Source: Endocalyx cinctus
Lineage: Eukaryota > Ascomycota > Sordariomycetes > Amphisphaeriales > Apiosporaceae
Length of the DNA stretch: 64,000 nucleotides
NCBI GenBank assembly: GCA_001600455.1
Contig: BCKC01000002.1
Coordinates: 744,001-808,000, forward strand
Direction: 5' to 3'
The position numbers and the translations under genes are program-made. A model generated the notes under the pieces. It was given only the letters and a program-made list of their open reading frames with translations. It was not told the origin of the DNA and did no database searches. This document shows, in pieces, positions 1 through 11,909 of the stretch (within the stretch, counting starts at the first letter, position 1; each line of letters begins with the position of its first letter).

Positions 1-14
1 CCTTCAAACGCATC

Positions 15-1893
15 ATGATTATCGAAATTTTAGCTTTTATTGCATCCAGCTGGATATTTTCAATAATTATTGAAAAATTCCGCCTATCTCAGATTGGGTT
101 GCGGAGGCTTGGTCCCAGTGCAGGACTTTTCGCACTCCGTACTTGGTGGTAAGACTTTGGGACTTCTTTGTTTTTAAAGGAACTATATCTATCGTGGTTT
201 TCTGAATCTGATGTGAATTTTCAATAGGGCGCGATGGCAATGGTACAAACATGGGCACGAAGACGTGAAACAGAGATATGAACAGGTATGTATGAGAAAA
301 TAACAACTTAGCAGTAAATGAAAGAGCTAATGATTAAAAAAAAAAAAAGTCCAAAGATGCCAACTATGTTACTCAAACCATGATGGGTGACACTATCGTC
401 CTGGCTCCCAAATTCCTGCAGGAGCTAAATATGCTTCCCGAATCCAAGTTGAGCTCGACAGCCGCATTGGTCGATAGCGTAATGGGCCAGTTTACAGGCG
501 TAGATCTTCTGCTACGGGATCACCTGTCTCATGACATTTGTAGAGGTCCCTTGAGAAGAAATTTAGGTAGGACCACCAGTCCCAGCAAAAATATCCTAGT
601 ATTATGTCCAAAGCTGATTTAGTAGACAGACGTCTTTGTACCTCGAATGGCCAAAGAGATTCAAGAAGCCATGTCACAATATTCCGATGATAGTAAGTGA
701 AAGGACTGACATAAAATGAAATTTTCCGCCTACGCTGACGTGTTATTCATTGACATTAGCTCCAGCAGTATGCGTCGCCTACGATTTGTTGTACTCCTGG
801 ATCGACCGCGTATCATCCTTGGTTTTTGTCGGTGAAGCATATTGTCACAATCCTATCTGGAAAAAAGCCCTGACAGACTTGCCCGTCAACGTGGAGATTA
901 CTAAATTCATATTATTACCATTCCCCTCGATTCTTCGACCATACATTGCCCCGTTGATTCCACAACGCAACCGGATTTTCCACGACCGCGTGGCCGTGTG
1001 CAACCTTCTTTTCCCCGAGCCCAAAAGACTTTTGGTCAGAGAAGAACCCAGCGTGCTAAACCTGTTCATCGAAAGTGGAAAAGATGCAGACCCCAGTAGG
1101 ATTATTGCCAGACTTTTGCTGTTGACGGCAGCTGCGGTAAAGATTTTTGCCCCGAGAGCATATTTAGTTATTAAGACTAATCGCTATTTTAACTGTGCTA
1201 ATTGTACTGCAGCTCCATACATCATCCATGGCAATTACTCACGCGATATTCGATCTGTGCGCCATGCCAGAGTATGTTGAGTCTTTGCGAGCGGAAGCGC
1301 AGTTTGCACTTTCTCAAGACGGCGGGCAATGGAAGTTGTCGACTATTCAAAAACTTGGGCGGCTGGATAGTTTCCTGAAGGAGTCCCAACGCGTCAACCA
1401 ATCTACGTTCTGTAAGTAAAGCCAAGTCTTCTCTCTTCAAGAACGGCTCATTGATTGGTATCTAGTGGGGTTTGACCGCAAGGTTATGTCTCCAATTGCA
1501 CTATCCGACGGCAAGACCGTCCTCCCTCGCGGAGCCCACGTCGCCATCCCGGGAGGGCCTATGTCGCAAGACTCCACCTTCTACAGCCGTGCTCGGGAAT
1601 TTGACGGATTTCGCTTTTACCGCTCGGACGCGGGCAATAATACGGGAAATAAGCAGAACGACTACACGGGTATCGAGCCAGGTAATCTGTCGTGGGGAAA
1701 CGGCAGGTTCACGTGCCCCGGCAGATGGTATGCATCTGTTATGATCAAGTTGATCGTGGCGAAGTTATTGCTTGATTATGAGATTTCCTTTCCTGATGGC
1801 CAAACTGAACGGCCGCGTAACACGAAGTACGACACGGAGATACACCCGGATTTCAATCAGAAGATTGTGCTGAAGAGGAGGAATGATATCTAA
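15..1893 (+). CDS. Cytochrome P450 monooxygenase, ER-anchored
   Basis: Seven exons (15-148, 228-285, 350-566, 630-692, 760-1136, 1213-1411, 1466-1893) give 491 residues, a normal length for a fungal microsomal P450. Residues 1-22 form a hydrophobic N-terminal anchor. The ExxR motif is in KESQR (E340, R343). The heme-binding loop reads WGNGRFTCPG with Cys433 as the expected heme ligand; the usual Phe at the start of this loop is replaced. The I-helix segment reads ALHTSS rather than the canonical AGxDTT. The overall sequence resembles the ent-kaurene-oxidase-like P450s found in fungal secondary-metabolite clusters; the substrate cannot be read from sequence. It converges on the SDR gene, 180 bp away, so the two may act on one small molecule (inference). 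The start at 15 is the first in-frame ATG visible; an exon upstream of the window cannot be excluded. Confidence 0.9.
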
Positions 1894-2073
1894 TTCTGAG
1901 GTACATCATACACACTGTTATTTATCGTTAATGAGAGTGTATTATTTTTATTTCTCGTCAATATATACCGCGAGAAGTCATCTGCAAAAAAAAAAAAAAA
2001 AACAGAAGACTTTTTGAACGAATTTTATAGGTATCGTAATTATGACTTAGTTCAGAAAATTTGATAACAAACT

Positions 2074-3299
2074 CTACAAGAAGTCTTTGGTCCGACTATG
2101 ACACCACTCTACAAATTTGGCAGCAACCCCCGTGCTAACAATAGAACTCTCTATCCCATCCGGAATGCTACCGAGCCGGCCCCACGGATATACGTAAACT
2201 CCGCTATTGCTCGGAGTCAACTCTGGACTAAGTGCCGCGAAGAGCTCCGTGTACGCCCCTTGAACGGCCTTGTATAATAGGATTTTGTCCTAAAGTGTCA
2301 TCACTCTTTAGTAATTACATCAAAACCAGGTATCTGCAAGCCGTTCTCAGGGATATTATCAGGAATTAGCCGGGATGGACGTACCAAGAACCAATGATCA
2401 AACCCCGTCCAATGCCGCTGCAGCTCCGTGCGTAAATTCCCGGGGTTGAACACCGCATGTACCACGCCCGTCCGCGAAGTCGTCTTGGCAAACTCCCTGG
2501 CGAGGAAAATATTCCCGACTTTTGTCTGCGCGTAATTCCCTCTGACGCCTTGATCGGCGGGACGGCCGTCGGCTTCGATTACGATGCCTTGCGGACTTGG
2601 CGTGGATACGTGAGCGGCGATAGATGCGGCCCAAATGACGCGCACGCTACCATCGGAGGTGGAAGCCGTAACGGAGGCCGTGGCTGTGAGAAGAGGGAGT
2701 AGGAGTTGGTAGAGAAGGTAAGGGCCGAGGCAGTTAGTTCCTACTTGAAGCTCGTTGCCTTGCGCATCGGTACTGCCTTGCGGAGGCCACATGACCTGGT
2801 AGAATATATATTAGTTGGCAATATAAGAAATTGTTGCATGTTAAATTCATAGATAGAACTGGGAGATACATACAGCGGCATTATTCACCAGGACATCAAG
2901 ACGCGATTGTTGAGTGGTAAAAGAGTCGGCCGCAGGTTTAATTGTTGAAAGGTCGGATAGATCCAGAAAAAGAAACTTGACATCGCCAGAACTTTGCGGT
3001 GCCGCCTTCTTGATATTTACGATCGCCTGTTGGGCTTTTGATTCAGAGCGGCCTGCAATCCAGACTATGCCATTGCGGGCATATAATATTTTACACAATT
3101 CCAGGCCTACGCCAGTATAACCACCTGTTACGAGAAACACCTGCAGAAAACGAGTAAGCGGGTTTTCTGAATATGTTGTTGACAAAATATTGGGAGATTA
3201 ATTATTGTTATTATTTACTCTGCCTGCTTGGTCGGGACAGGTTTTCTCTGTCAGGGTCGCGGCCGGGATGAGAAAGAATTGGCTGAAAACGTTCCACAT
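2074..3299 (-). CDS. Short-chain dehydrogenase/reductase (SDR)
   Basis: Four exons on the minus strand (3219-3299, 2874-3140, 2385-2795, 2074-2289) give 324 residues. The Rossmann cofactor motif TGGYTGVG lies near residue 33, followed by the NNAA motif, a Ser in the strand before the active site, and the catalytic YAQTK (YxxxK). The first exon (MWNVFSQFF...) and the last exon (DKILLYKAVQG... to TKDFL) are only found by following splice sites: the longest open frame for exon 3 reads through a GTACGT donor at 2384 into an intron and ends falsely at 2301. The protein belongs to the NAD(P)-dependent family often called retinol-dehydrogenase or protochlorophyllide-reductase-like in fungi and probably reduces a ketone or oxidises an alcohol on a lipid-like substrate. 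It is convergent with the P450 next door. Confidence 0.88.
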
Positions 3300-4253
3300 C
3301 ATATATTAGAATAGGGAACTGTCCGAAACAATGGCAATTCTACTTGTTCAATTCTAGACAAGTGAAGATAAAGGGAAAAAGGTTCGATGATATGAGCAAG
3401 TAAAGAGGTTTTCACCAACTGCTTTTTCTTCTGAAATTGGAGTAATCAAGTAAGTCATGCTACCTACACCTTGTACTTCAGCACATCCGCAAAAAAAAAA
3501 AAAAAAAAAGAGGTAGGCAGCATAACTCTAGAACCAACAGTCACATTGACAGAACTAGTGACATAAATACTTAAATACCTGCATGATGTAACGATAGGAT
3601 GTAGCAAACTTCACATTTGCTGGCTGCATGAAGCAAAACGCTAATGCAAGATAAATCTTAGAAATAACATAGTCTCTTGTCATAGTGTGTGGTATTATAT
3701 AGATCCGGTGGGCATCATTGATCCTACGAACATGGCATCTGCTTAAATACCGCATTGACGTAGATTGTGCATAGCTACAACACGCAGGCCGGATGCTGTA
3801 GCCTTGCATCAACTTGATATAAAGTCACCCAGAACGAAAATAATTTCGCTAACATGTTATTGAGTAAATGCAACGCCTGCATCATATCCTGTAACTAGGG
3901 CCATACGATAATGGTGAAGGATGCATAGTAAATCCTAACGACGTTGGTTTGGTGTATATGCGGCTGGGGGAGCTTTCACGACAGTACTCCATATATACTA
4001 CATAAAAACAGCTTCATAAGAAATTGATCAATTCCGGATTTATTATTCATTACTAATACTTTATAATTATATACAAGAATGATCTAACAGTGTGTATGTT
4101 AGCTAATTTAGAATTTTAATACTTTTTTTTCTTTCTTTTAATCATCATTCATCACTTAATACCAACTTGAGTTGGATCGGCGTACCCCTTAACCGTAACC
4201 GTCACCGTCACCGGCTCGCACGCGCAGCCACTAGGCTTAGGCTCGCTGCCTAC
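3300..4253. other. Intergenic, no gene seen
   Basis: AT-rich spacer upstream of the SDR and downstream of the beta-glucosidase. It holds a poly-A run near 3490 and scattered stops in all frames. Short open frames here (for example around 3555-3812, minus) have no recognisable motif and I do not call them genes. Confidence 0.6.
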
Positions 4254-7124
4254 CTAAGGCAGCGCGGCGCTAAGCGGGAGCTTGCGACTGCTGGAGCCGA
4301 CGTAGACCGTCTTGGGGAACTCGGTGATGACCCAGTTCTGGCTGACGACGTCCCAGTTGCTGACGTCGCGACGGGTCAGGTCCGCCTTGAACGTCGCCGT
4401 CTGGCCGGGCTCGATGCGCATGCGGTCGAACCCCCGGAGGACCACGGGCGGGTTGTCCCCGCCGAGGGACACGTACAGCTGCGGGACTTCCTCGCCGACG
4501 ATCTTGCCCGTGTTCGTGATCTCGGCCGTCACCGTGTACATGGTCTCGAATAGCTGGGGATTACCGCCCGATTTCTCGGCGAGGCCGGGTCCCGCGGGGT
4601 TGAGAGGCTGAGGCGACGAGTCTAACGCTTTGGGAGGGAGGAATTCTTCCGCTGTGGAGCCGTATTCCGGGTCCATGGAAGCTTCCTCTAGCGACGATGT
4701 CGTGTTGAAGTAAGGATAGATATACTGCCAGACATAACGCATAGACTTGCTGGGGAATGCGTAGTCCTCGATGTCGGTCGAGAAGTTACCGAAAGTCGGC
4801 GCTTCGGGGGACTCTCCCGCGGTCGCTTGGTAAGCCGCGACGTCTTTCTTCTCGATCTGGAGGTTGGAGTATTCGAAGCTAGTATATGAAAGACCGAAAC
4901 CGAATTCGAAGATCGGCGTGATATTTTTGGCATCGAGAACACGGTAGTCGATGTAAACACCCTCGGTAAAGTCCTGCTGTGGGGGTCCGTTACCGTTGTT
5001 AGGTTTGTACATGACGTCAGCACCGTAGTCTTCCCGCTTAGCCGCCCAGGTAAATGGCGTACGGGCGGCCGGGTTAACTCGGCCGTAGAGGATATCTACG
5101 ATCGAACGACCACTTTCCTGTCCCGGAAGACCGGCCCATACGATGGCAGTAACATTGGGAGAATCATACCACTCTTCAACTAGGGTGGGTCCCACTGAGT
5201 GAATGACAACAATGGTGTTGTTACAGAGCGATGAAACATTCTTGATCAACTCATCACCGTTATTCCAGAGGGTTAGATTGTTTCGATCACCTTCGTTACC
5301 ATCTACAGAGATGTAACCTTCTCCCGAGTCCGCGTTCACAAACACGATAGCGGTAGCGCCCTGCTGCTCAACAAGAGCTTCTATCTCAGATGCAGCACTG
5401 TTGTTGAAAATTCCTTCAATTCTGGTGTGGTCATCCACAGCCTGCATAGTCAAAGCCTCAAAAGGTGTGATCAGGTAGGGGAAGTTGGCCGTTCCGGACC
5501 CCCATCCCATAGCCAGAGTACCCATGTTACATCCCCTGTCAGCGCAGCCATTGGCGCCAAGATCGTTAGGGCCGGCATCCTCACCCACAACTGCGAGAAA
5601 TTTAGGTTTCTTAAGAGGAAGGGAACCGGAGTTTTTAAGTAAGACTGTCGACTTTGCCCCGATCTCCCGAATGAGTTTACCATGGTCCGCTTGGACATCT
5701 ACGTGCCAGTTAATTTGCTGTTGACCCTCGTTAGCTGCATAGTGAATAGGGCCGTAGGTATCGAAAGTCCAGCTGTCAAAGTTGATTGGAGGTTGCTCGA
5801 CGGTATTTCCAACCTTGAAGAAGGCAGCCATGATTCTCATCGCCATGTCGTCGATGCGATATTGCGGCATCGTACCGTTCAAGACGGCGACCGTCAAGTT
5901 AGCGCCCCAGAAGCTGTATCCCGAGTTGAAAACGGTGTCTCCCGGCATGCTCATATCCATACCGGCCATCGCAGAAGCCACACCAGCGTGTTGGGCGGAC
6001 CAATCAGACATGACGAATCCCTGAAAGCCGAGCTCCGACTTCAAGAGACCGTTAAGGGTCTTGGAGTTCTGACATCCGTAGCTGTTGTTAATCTGCTGGT
6101 ACGAGCACATGACAGCACCGGCCTGGCCATCTCTAACCGCATCTACGAACGGCCATAGATATAGTTCGTGCATAGTTCTGTCGTCGAGGTTGCTCGAGAG
6201 AGTTTCGGAGATGTTGAAACCGTAGCCGAGAGCTTCAGGAACCTGACGAAAGTGCTCTGACATAAACGTAAGCGATACGAATGTAAGGTAATATCATCCG
6301 AAATATGACTCACCTTGTTCGTTCAGAATATAGTGCTTGGCAGTGGCAATAACGCCGACATCTTGAATGCCTTTGATCGTTTCGGCCATACCAATACCCG
6401 TGAGATACGGATCGGGGGAAAATCCTTCCCAGTTACGACCTGCGGCGGGCATGCGACCCAGCGGTCCGGCGACGGGGCCCAGAATGACATTGACGCCTTT
6501 TCCTTTATGCTCCTCTCCCATCGCTTTACCGCGCTGATACATGAGGCCTCGGTCGAAGGAGGCGGCGACGGTCTGTCCCGAGCTGAAGGCCGAAGAGTAA
6601 TCGCCGAATCGGATACCCAGCGGAGAATCTTGCATACAAAGACTGCGGAGGCCCATGCGAGGGATAGCACCGACCTGGCCCACGCATTGTTCACCTTGCC
6701 AGCTTTATGAACTTTAGCTTTTCCTCTTATCGTTGGATCAGTATATAATTAGAAGCTGGTTACTTACCCAACACCGGTTGTCAAGTTCACTTTCTCAGCC
6801 AAGGTAAGTTGAGATACGAAATCCTTGGCTTTCGCGTACGCTTCTTCCCATCCGACGGCCTGGGGGTTCATCCATGGCGATGGGTAGTGAGGCTCCGAAT
6901 ACGCCAATTCTCGCTTTTCAATCTGAGAGTAAGTGCGTGTTAGCAATCGGAAGATACGCGCTTTTTGAGAGGGGGGCGAAAAAGGTGGGAAAGTGTTAAG
7001 ATTCGAAGCGCCACAAAGTAAACACGACGGGACATTGAGGAAAAGATCATCATTTAAGACATACCGAAGAAGCAGCTGCGCTGGATGAGACGGCCAGCAA
7101 GGCCAGCAAAGAGGTAGACCACAT
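4254..7124 (-). CDS. Secreted beta-glucosidase, glycoside hydrolase family 3
   Basis: Four exons (7065-7124, 6768-6922, 6314-6702, 4254-6256) give 868 residues, matching the roughly 860-residue secreted GH3 beta-glucosidases of Aspergillus. Residues 1-20 form a signal peptide. The first GH3 domain contains GWQGEQCVG, the [11 protein letters not shown] motif and the nucleophile Asp at about residue 286 in VMSDW. The second domain (about 360-620) and a C-terminal fibronectin-III-like domain (about 730-850) follow. It hydrolyses terminal beta-D-glucosides such as cellobiose, completing cellulose breakdown outside the cell. The acceptor of exon 3 is at 6703; using the nearer AG at 6695 would break the frame. 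A TATAAA box lies on the minus strand at 7291-7296, about 170 nt before the ATG. Confidence 0.95.
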
Positions 7125-10100
7125 TGTAGATGAACGCGAATACGAAGCCGCTTTTAGGTGAAAATTCGCATGTACCTAGGCAGTCAACGATTGCTCTCTC
7201 TCAATGGTCTAAAGCCAGAGAACTTGAGGTTGAAATGTAAAAGAGGGAGAGGTCTCAGTCGCATTGGCGAAACGGAGGGGGTGGTCGGTGTTTATACTAC
7301 GAAGGCAATGCGACACGGTCCAAAAATTACATAGGCCATGTAGCGCGGTTCTTATTAGGTCCTACATGGTAGTAGATCCTGTGATCATACATCATCCCAT
7401 GGATCTGTGCAGCTAAGGTGATATGGGATGGAAAACGTTGGTCGAATTTTCTCGGCTCGTATCCCGTCAACCTGGTCTTACTAGCGCCCGATAATCTATT
7501 GAATGTATATCCCTATACATTTGCTGTGTACCTACCGAGACTTACCGAAAACTACATTACTTTACTTCAATAGTAGGTACTCTGTAAAATGGAGATTTCT
7601 TTCCTTTTTTCTATTCTCTGTCTGTCTCTCTCCTTACTTACCGCGTAATGATTGACAAAGATTTTTTTTTTCTTACTCTCTCAAATCTAACATGATCACA
7701 ATAAAAACCAGGTTCTCCGCTCCTTGGCTTGATTAAGGTCAAGAATTTGGAAAGGGAAGCTCCACCCCCTAAGCCATTGGCCAGTGAAAAATGACGACAA
7801 TGTCAGGAGGGATATTTGGAGAAATAACGGGTCTTCAATACCGAAGAGATGGAAAACCGGCCGAATAGGCAGGAGAGTAAAGATTTTTCCCCTAGGGAGA
7901 AAAAAAGGTCGAATAGAAAAGCAAAGAGAAAAACGAAAAAGGGCCGAAGAAAAAAGCGAATGCTTGTTCGTGAGGTGAGATGAGGAGAACCCAGGTCAGA
8001 TGCCGCTTTAAAATAAAATAAAAATCAAAGTTGGCATAAACATGGGGTATACTATAAATTTGTCCAGTATTTCAAAGACGGCTTAGAAGAAAAACTATAT
8101 TTTCATTCTAATTTTTAAGCTTATCATGACGTGTATTAACGGGTAAGTACATCTCAAGTATGTGATGGTCAACGTTTGCTAATAGAATAAAATACTGAAC
8201 GTACTTGTAGAATGCCACGGAAACAAAGGAAAGCCTCATCATCGATATTTCGTATCGCCTCGCAAACTGCAAACTGCAAACTGGAAGAACGATACACAGT
8301 AAAGGCGGCAAGAAGTACTAGTCTTATTTCGGTTGATAAAGGCACGAATACGGGGTATTCAGTGCGTACTGTATATTTGGTGTATACTATGTAGGTAGTA
8401 TACTCCGTACTTTGTAGTGTATGTACGAGCGGTGATATACGGAGTACTGTAGATGGATATGTATACTATATTTTGGGGAATGGCGGGGTCATTAGCTGGG
8501 GAATTCAGGGATCACTTGTGGAGATTAGCGCTTTTAATCTGCACTTTGTACTCCGGGCCAGCGGGCTCAGACTCGAATTTATACAGCACAGTAAGTCTTT
8601 AGGATTAATTATCGTCATTCTTTCCATATGATTTTAAAGCGGTGAAATAAACAATAAACCGTTTAAATCGTACTAGTATACTACTGTCCACGGGTATATA
8701 CCAGCCTGTCATATCATACATAGTGTTGTGTAAGTATGCAGTGTCTTTTGTTTTAATGTAATGCGAGGAAATCAGATCAAGGTCCACGGGTATTACCTAC
8801 TTCGGTAAATATACTGTATACTATCGCTACGGTAAGTAGGTAAGTACTTAGGCAGCCAAGTATTGATATATGATGTATAGATTATATAAGTTCAATGATT
8901 TACAGGGGCAATTTGATGATCTTAATTATAAGTACTTGTTTATTTGTTTATTTATTTATTTATTCCTTCACTAGATTGCGTATATGTACATACGCACGTA
9001 TATAATATAGCTTACATATAAGCAGTTAATTAATCCTTTACAGATTATCTTATTCTCTCACATAAGAATTAGATATATCCTCACTCTCATGCACGTAAAT
9101 ATCTCTGCAAGTAACATGACCGAATCTATAAGCTATACTCTATTCTTACATAAGTGTAACATGACCATGTGGCCCTGCCAGCGCCTGCATCGCCCTCGAA
9201 GTTGGTTCAGAGCTATAGCACCTAAATAAGACCCCCGGTATCTATACCACACTAACAGACTAACCAACAGATCACTGATCAGCTTCATTTTGGAAAACAA
9301 GGCCGAAATAATCACACGTTTGGACGAAACATCTTACTAATTAGGTTCAAAGCACCGGCATCTACTCCCTAGTTCGTATTCACTCCATTTTTCAACTATG
9401 ACCCATCACGGAATATTCCGTCCTATCGTCATTCTCTGCCCATGGCATCCATCTATCTGTATACGTACTAGCAGACAGGGCTCACTAGTAGATCACCATG
9501 TGCTGTTTTTTTTTTTCTATCCTCATCGGCCCGTTTTCGCGGCTCCCGTCGTCTCCGAGAGATCCTCTTTTATGGGTGCAAACAGAGTAGTGCCAAGACT
9601 TATCTCTCCAGTCTTCCGGTATCCGTGGGTTGGCAATATAATATAGTAATCCGGGAAAATTGTGTCCGAAGCCGATACGTCATTCCATCAACCTACCCGT
9701 TCATCGACATGGGTCAATATCCCTCATCACGTAGCTCGTCTGCGCCCCAATTGCGACGCCATCTCCAGAGACATTTCATAATAGTCTAGTGTGAAGAAAC
9801 GGAGTCGAGTACTTGCTTTCGTTTCACTTATTTGATTTAAGACCTGATAGAACGCTTTTTTGGGACATTTTGTTAAAACGTCGACTGCGTGAGTGAGAGA
9901 TTGTTGATGCGATTCATTATCTTCGCCATGGTAACCGCATTGATCGAGGAACGGTATTGCCCTGTCTTTGACTTTCTCCTTCTAGAAAACACAGCACGAA
10001 AGAGGACATTTATTAGGAATCAAAAATCTCTATTTATGAGTAGGAAAAACTAGAAAGAATCTAATCTAATATCTACCTATAGGAAGGTGGCCCTTCTTCT

Positions 10101-11243
10101 TCTCGGTGGGGTCATTAGATATAAATTCTGGTCTCGTTACAAGGTAGATGGCCTTTTTTGTCCTGGTAACATCCATCACAACGTCGTGCCGTGTCGCGTG
10201 CAAGTCGAACTAGCCTTAACCAATCTGGTGAATGGATAGTTTTCCACGTAAGCTCATGCACATATTTAGGATGGGTCGACACTATACTTTTCTACTTGCG
10301 GAGAGATGAGTATCCCCATTCCTAAGAATATGCCTCTTTGGTCGCTGTTGCGGCGAATCCTGCCACTGGGCACTAGCTCCAGCACTCGTAGATTCTCAAA
10401 GCTAATTTTATCTAAGGGGGCAATACCTCTGCAACACTTGGGACTTGAACTAATTATATTATGTAAGAAGCTATATTCCTACTATAGATGATAGTTATAG
10501 TCAACACGGAATATAGGGAATGATAGACCATCACAAAAAATACCGTCGCTTCTCGCAGTGGCTCGCTTGTGAAGATTTGCAGTGGCCTCTAAGAAATGAT
10601 ACATGCGAGTGAAGTTAACTTTTTTTGAGAAGCTTTTCCAGCCCTGCGTTAATCAAGCTAGATGATGCTGCGAAGTCATCCGCTGAGATACCGACTTGTA
10701 ACGTGATATTAGGCATTAATACCGAGAGACTGAGAAGTACTCCGGACTATATCGCCTTTTCGTATCGATGCTTCTTTGGAATAGGAAAAACCACTTATCG
10801 AAATCCTCGTCTAGCAAAAACAGTAGTAATATTTTATCAGCGTTGAATGTATACTTATTCGGTGATGGGCGTGAATTATTTTGTGATTAATGTATATTAA
10901 CAAATTGTAAATCTCAATCTATGTAAAACTTAGAAGATAATTATTAGGGATTTACTGATTATCGTTGCAATGAGAGTATTTAATTACCAAAAACAATAAT
11001 GCCGACGACTACTTTGTCTAGGAAACGTTGCACATAAATCAACATGATGCTCCCTTAGTGGGGTGGATGCATAGATACATCGGTAGCAGTAAGTAACTGG
11101 AGAGAGATTCGTATCATAGCCTGCAGGTATATCAACTATAAACTGTTAATAGATGATGACTTCTCTTTTTAATTTTCATCATTCTACGCAGCTAGAAAGA
11201 CCTTGGAACCTGAAATCTTTACGATCGGGGAAAATCTACTGTA
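7125..11243. other. Gene-poor region of about 4 kb
   Basis: Contains the promoter of the beta-glucosidase at its left end (TATAAA on the minus strand at 7291-7296), then AT-rich DNA with tetranucleotide and homopolymer runs and many stops. The small open frames (at most about 80 codons) show no start context, domain or splice continuation. An inverted repeat with 9-bp arms lies at 8401-8409 and 8438-8446. Confidence 0.6.
8941..8964. repeat. TTTA tetranucleotide microsatellite
   Basis: A short tract of TTTA units with one TTTG interruption, in non-coding DNA. Confidence 0.85.
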
Positions 11244-11583
11244 GTCCTTTACAAAGGAGCCCTATGGGAACCCACCACCTTCACATGGTAAAAAACCACT
11301 CTTATGGGGGGCTACCACGAAAAAATCCACTCAATTTTTCCACCAAATATTTTTTTGAGAGAGGGAGAAAAAAAGAAGAAAAAGCCGATTAAAAATAAAA
11401 CAAAATAAGTACGGATGGATGTGTATGTAATTAATTTCAAAGAAGAATAGTTGTTCAATGGTAGTTATTTCATAATTATTTCATTTTTTTTTATTATTCC
11501 CACGGGGTATACGAACCTCCCGCGGGGCTCCCAGAGGGGTATGGGGGTATGGGGGCTTGGCGTGGGATTGGAGCTTAAAGCCC
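11244..11583. mobile_element. MITE copy 1, mariner-like, flanked by TA
   Basis: A 340-bp non-coding element whose ends are inverted (left TCCTTTACAAAGG; right, inverted, GGGCTTTAAGCTCC) and flanked by TA on both sides, with an AT-rich core. Its right end shares CTTGGCGTGGGA (11556-11567) and the nearby AAGCCCTAAT with the second copy at 55607-55872, which lies in the opposite orientation. No transposase frame is present. The TA flanks suggest mobilisation by a Tc1/mariner transposase elsewhere in the genome (inference). Confidence 0.6.
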
Positions 11584-11909
11584 TAATCTGCTGTGTTGAT
11601 CAGGCTCGCTCTCACCAATGTCAACTCTTTGCCTCGGGACTTAGTCAGCTGAACAGTCATTAACGCGATGTGATATACTATCCCATGCTACTATTGGACC
11701 TTTAAGTCATAAATCACTTTGTAGGATCATAATTACTTGGGCAAATTCTCGTATATTTATATAGATAAAACTCACTTAAGCATTCCTCTAGCTGCGCTGC
11801 AGTATATTTCCCTCCACATACTAACATTAAATTGATTCCAAACTACCGTCCCTAGCAAAAACAAGGCGCAAAAGCAAGGAAAAGATCAAGGAAATATACA
11901 GCGGTGAGA
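11584..11909. other. Intergenic, 3' flank of the Hsp70-like gene
   Basis: Non-coding AT-rich DNA between MITE copy 1 and the end of the Hsp70-like gene; nothing recognisable beyond its probable 3' UTR. Confidence 0.5.

Noticed and set aside
2301..2384. C-terminal extension of the SDR read directly from the open frame
   Set aside because: This stretch begins with GTACGT and is an intron; the real C-terminus is encoded at 2074-2289.
8401..8446. Hairpin with 9-bp arms TACTCCGTA / TACGGAGTA as a terminator or regulatory site
   Set aside because: TACGGAGTA-like words recur in fungal intergenic DNA and no gene lies close enough; I keep it only as a note.
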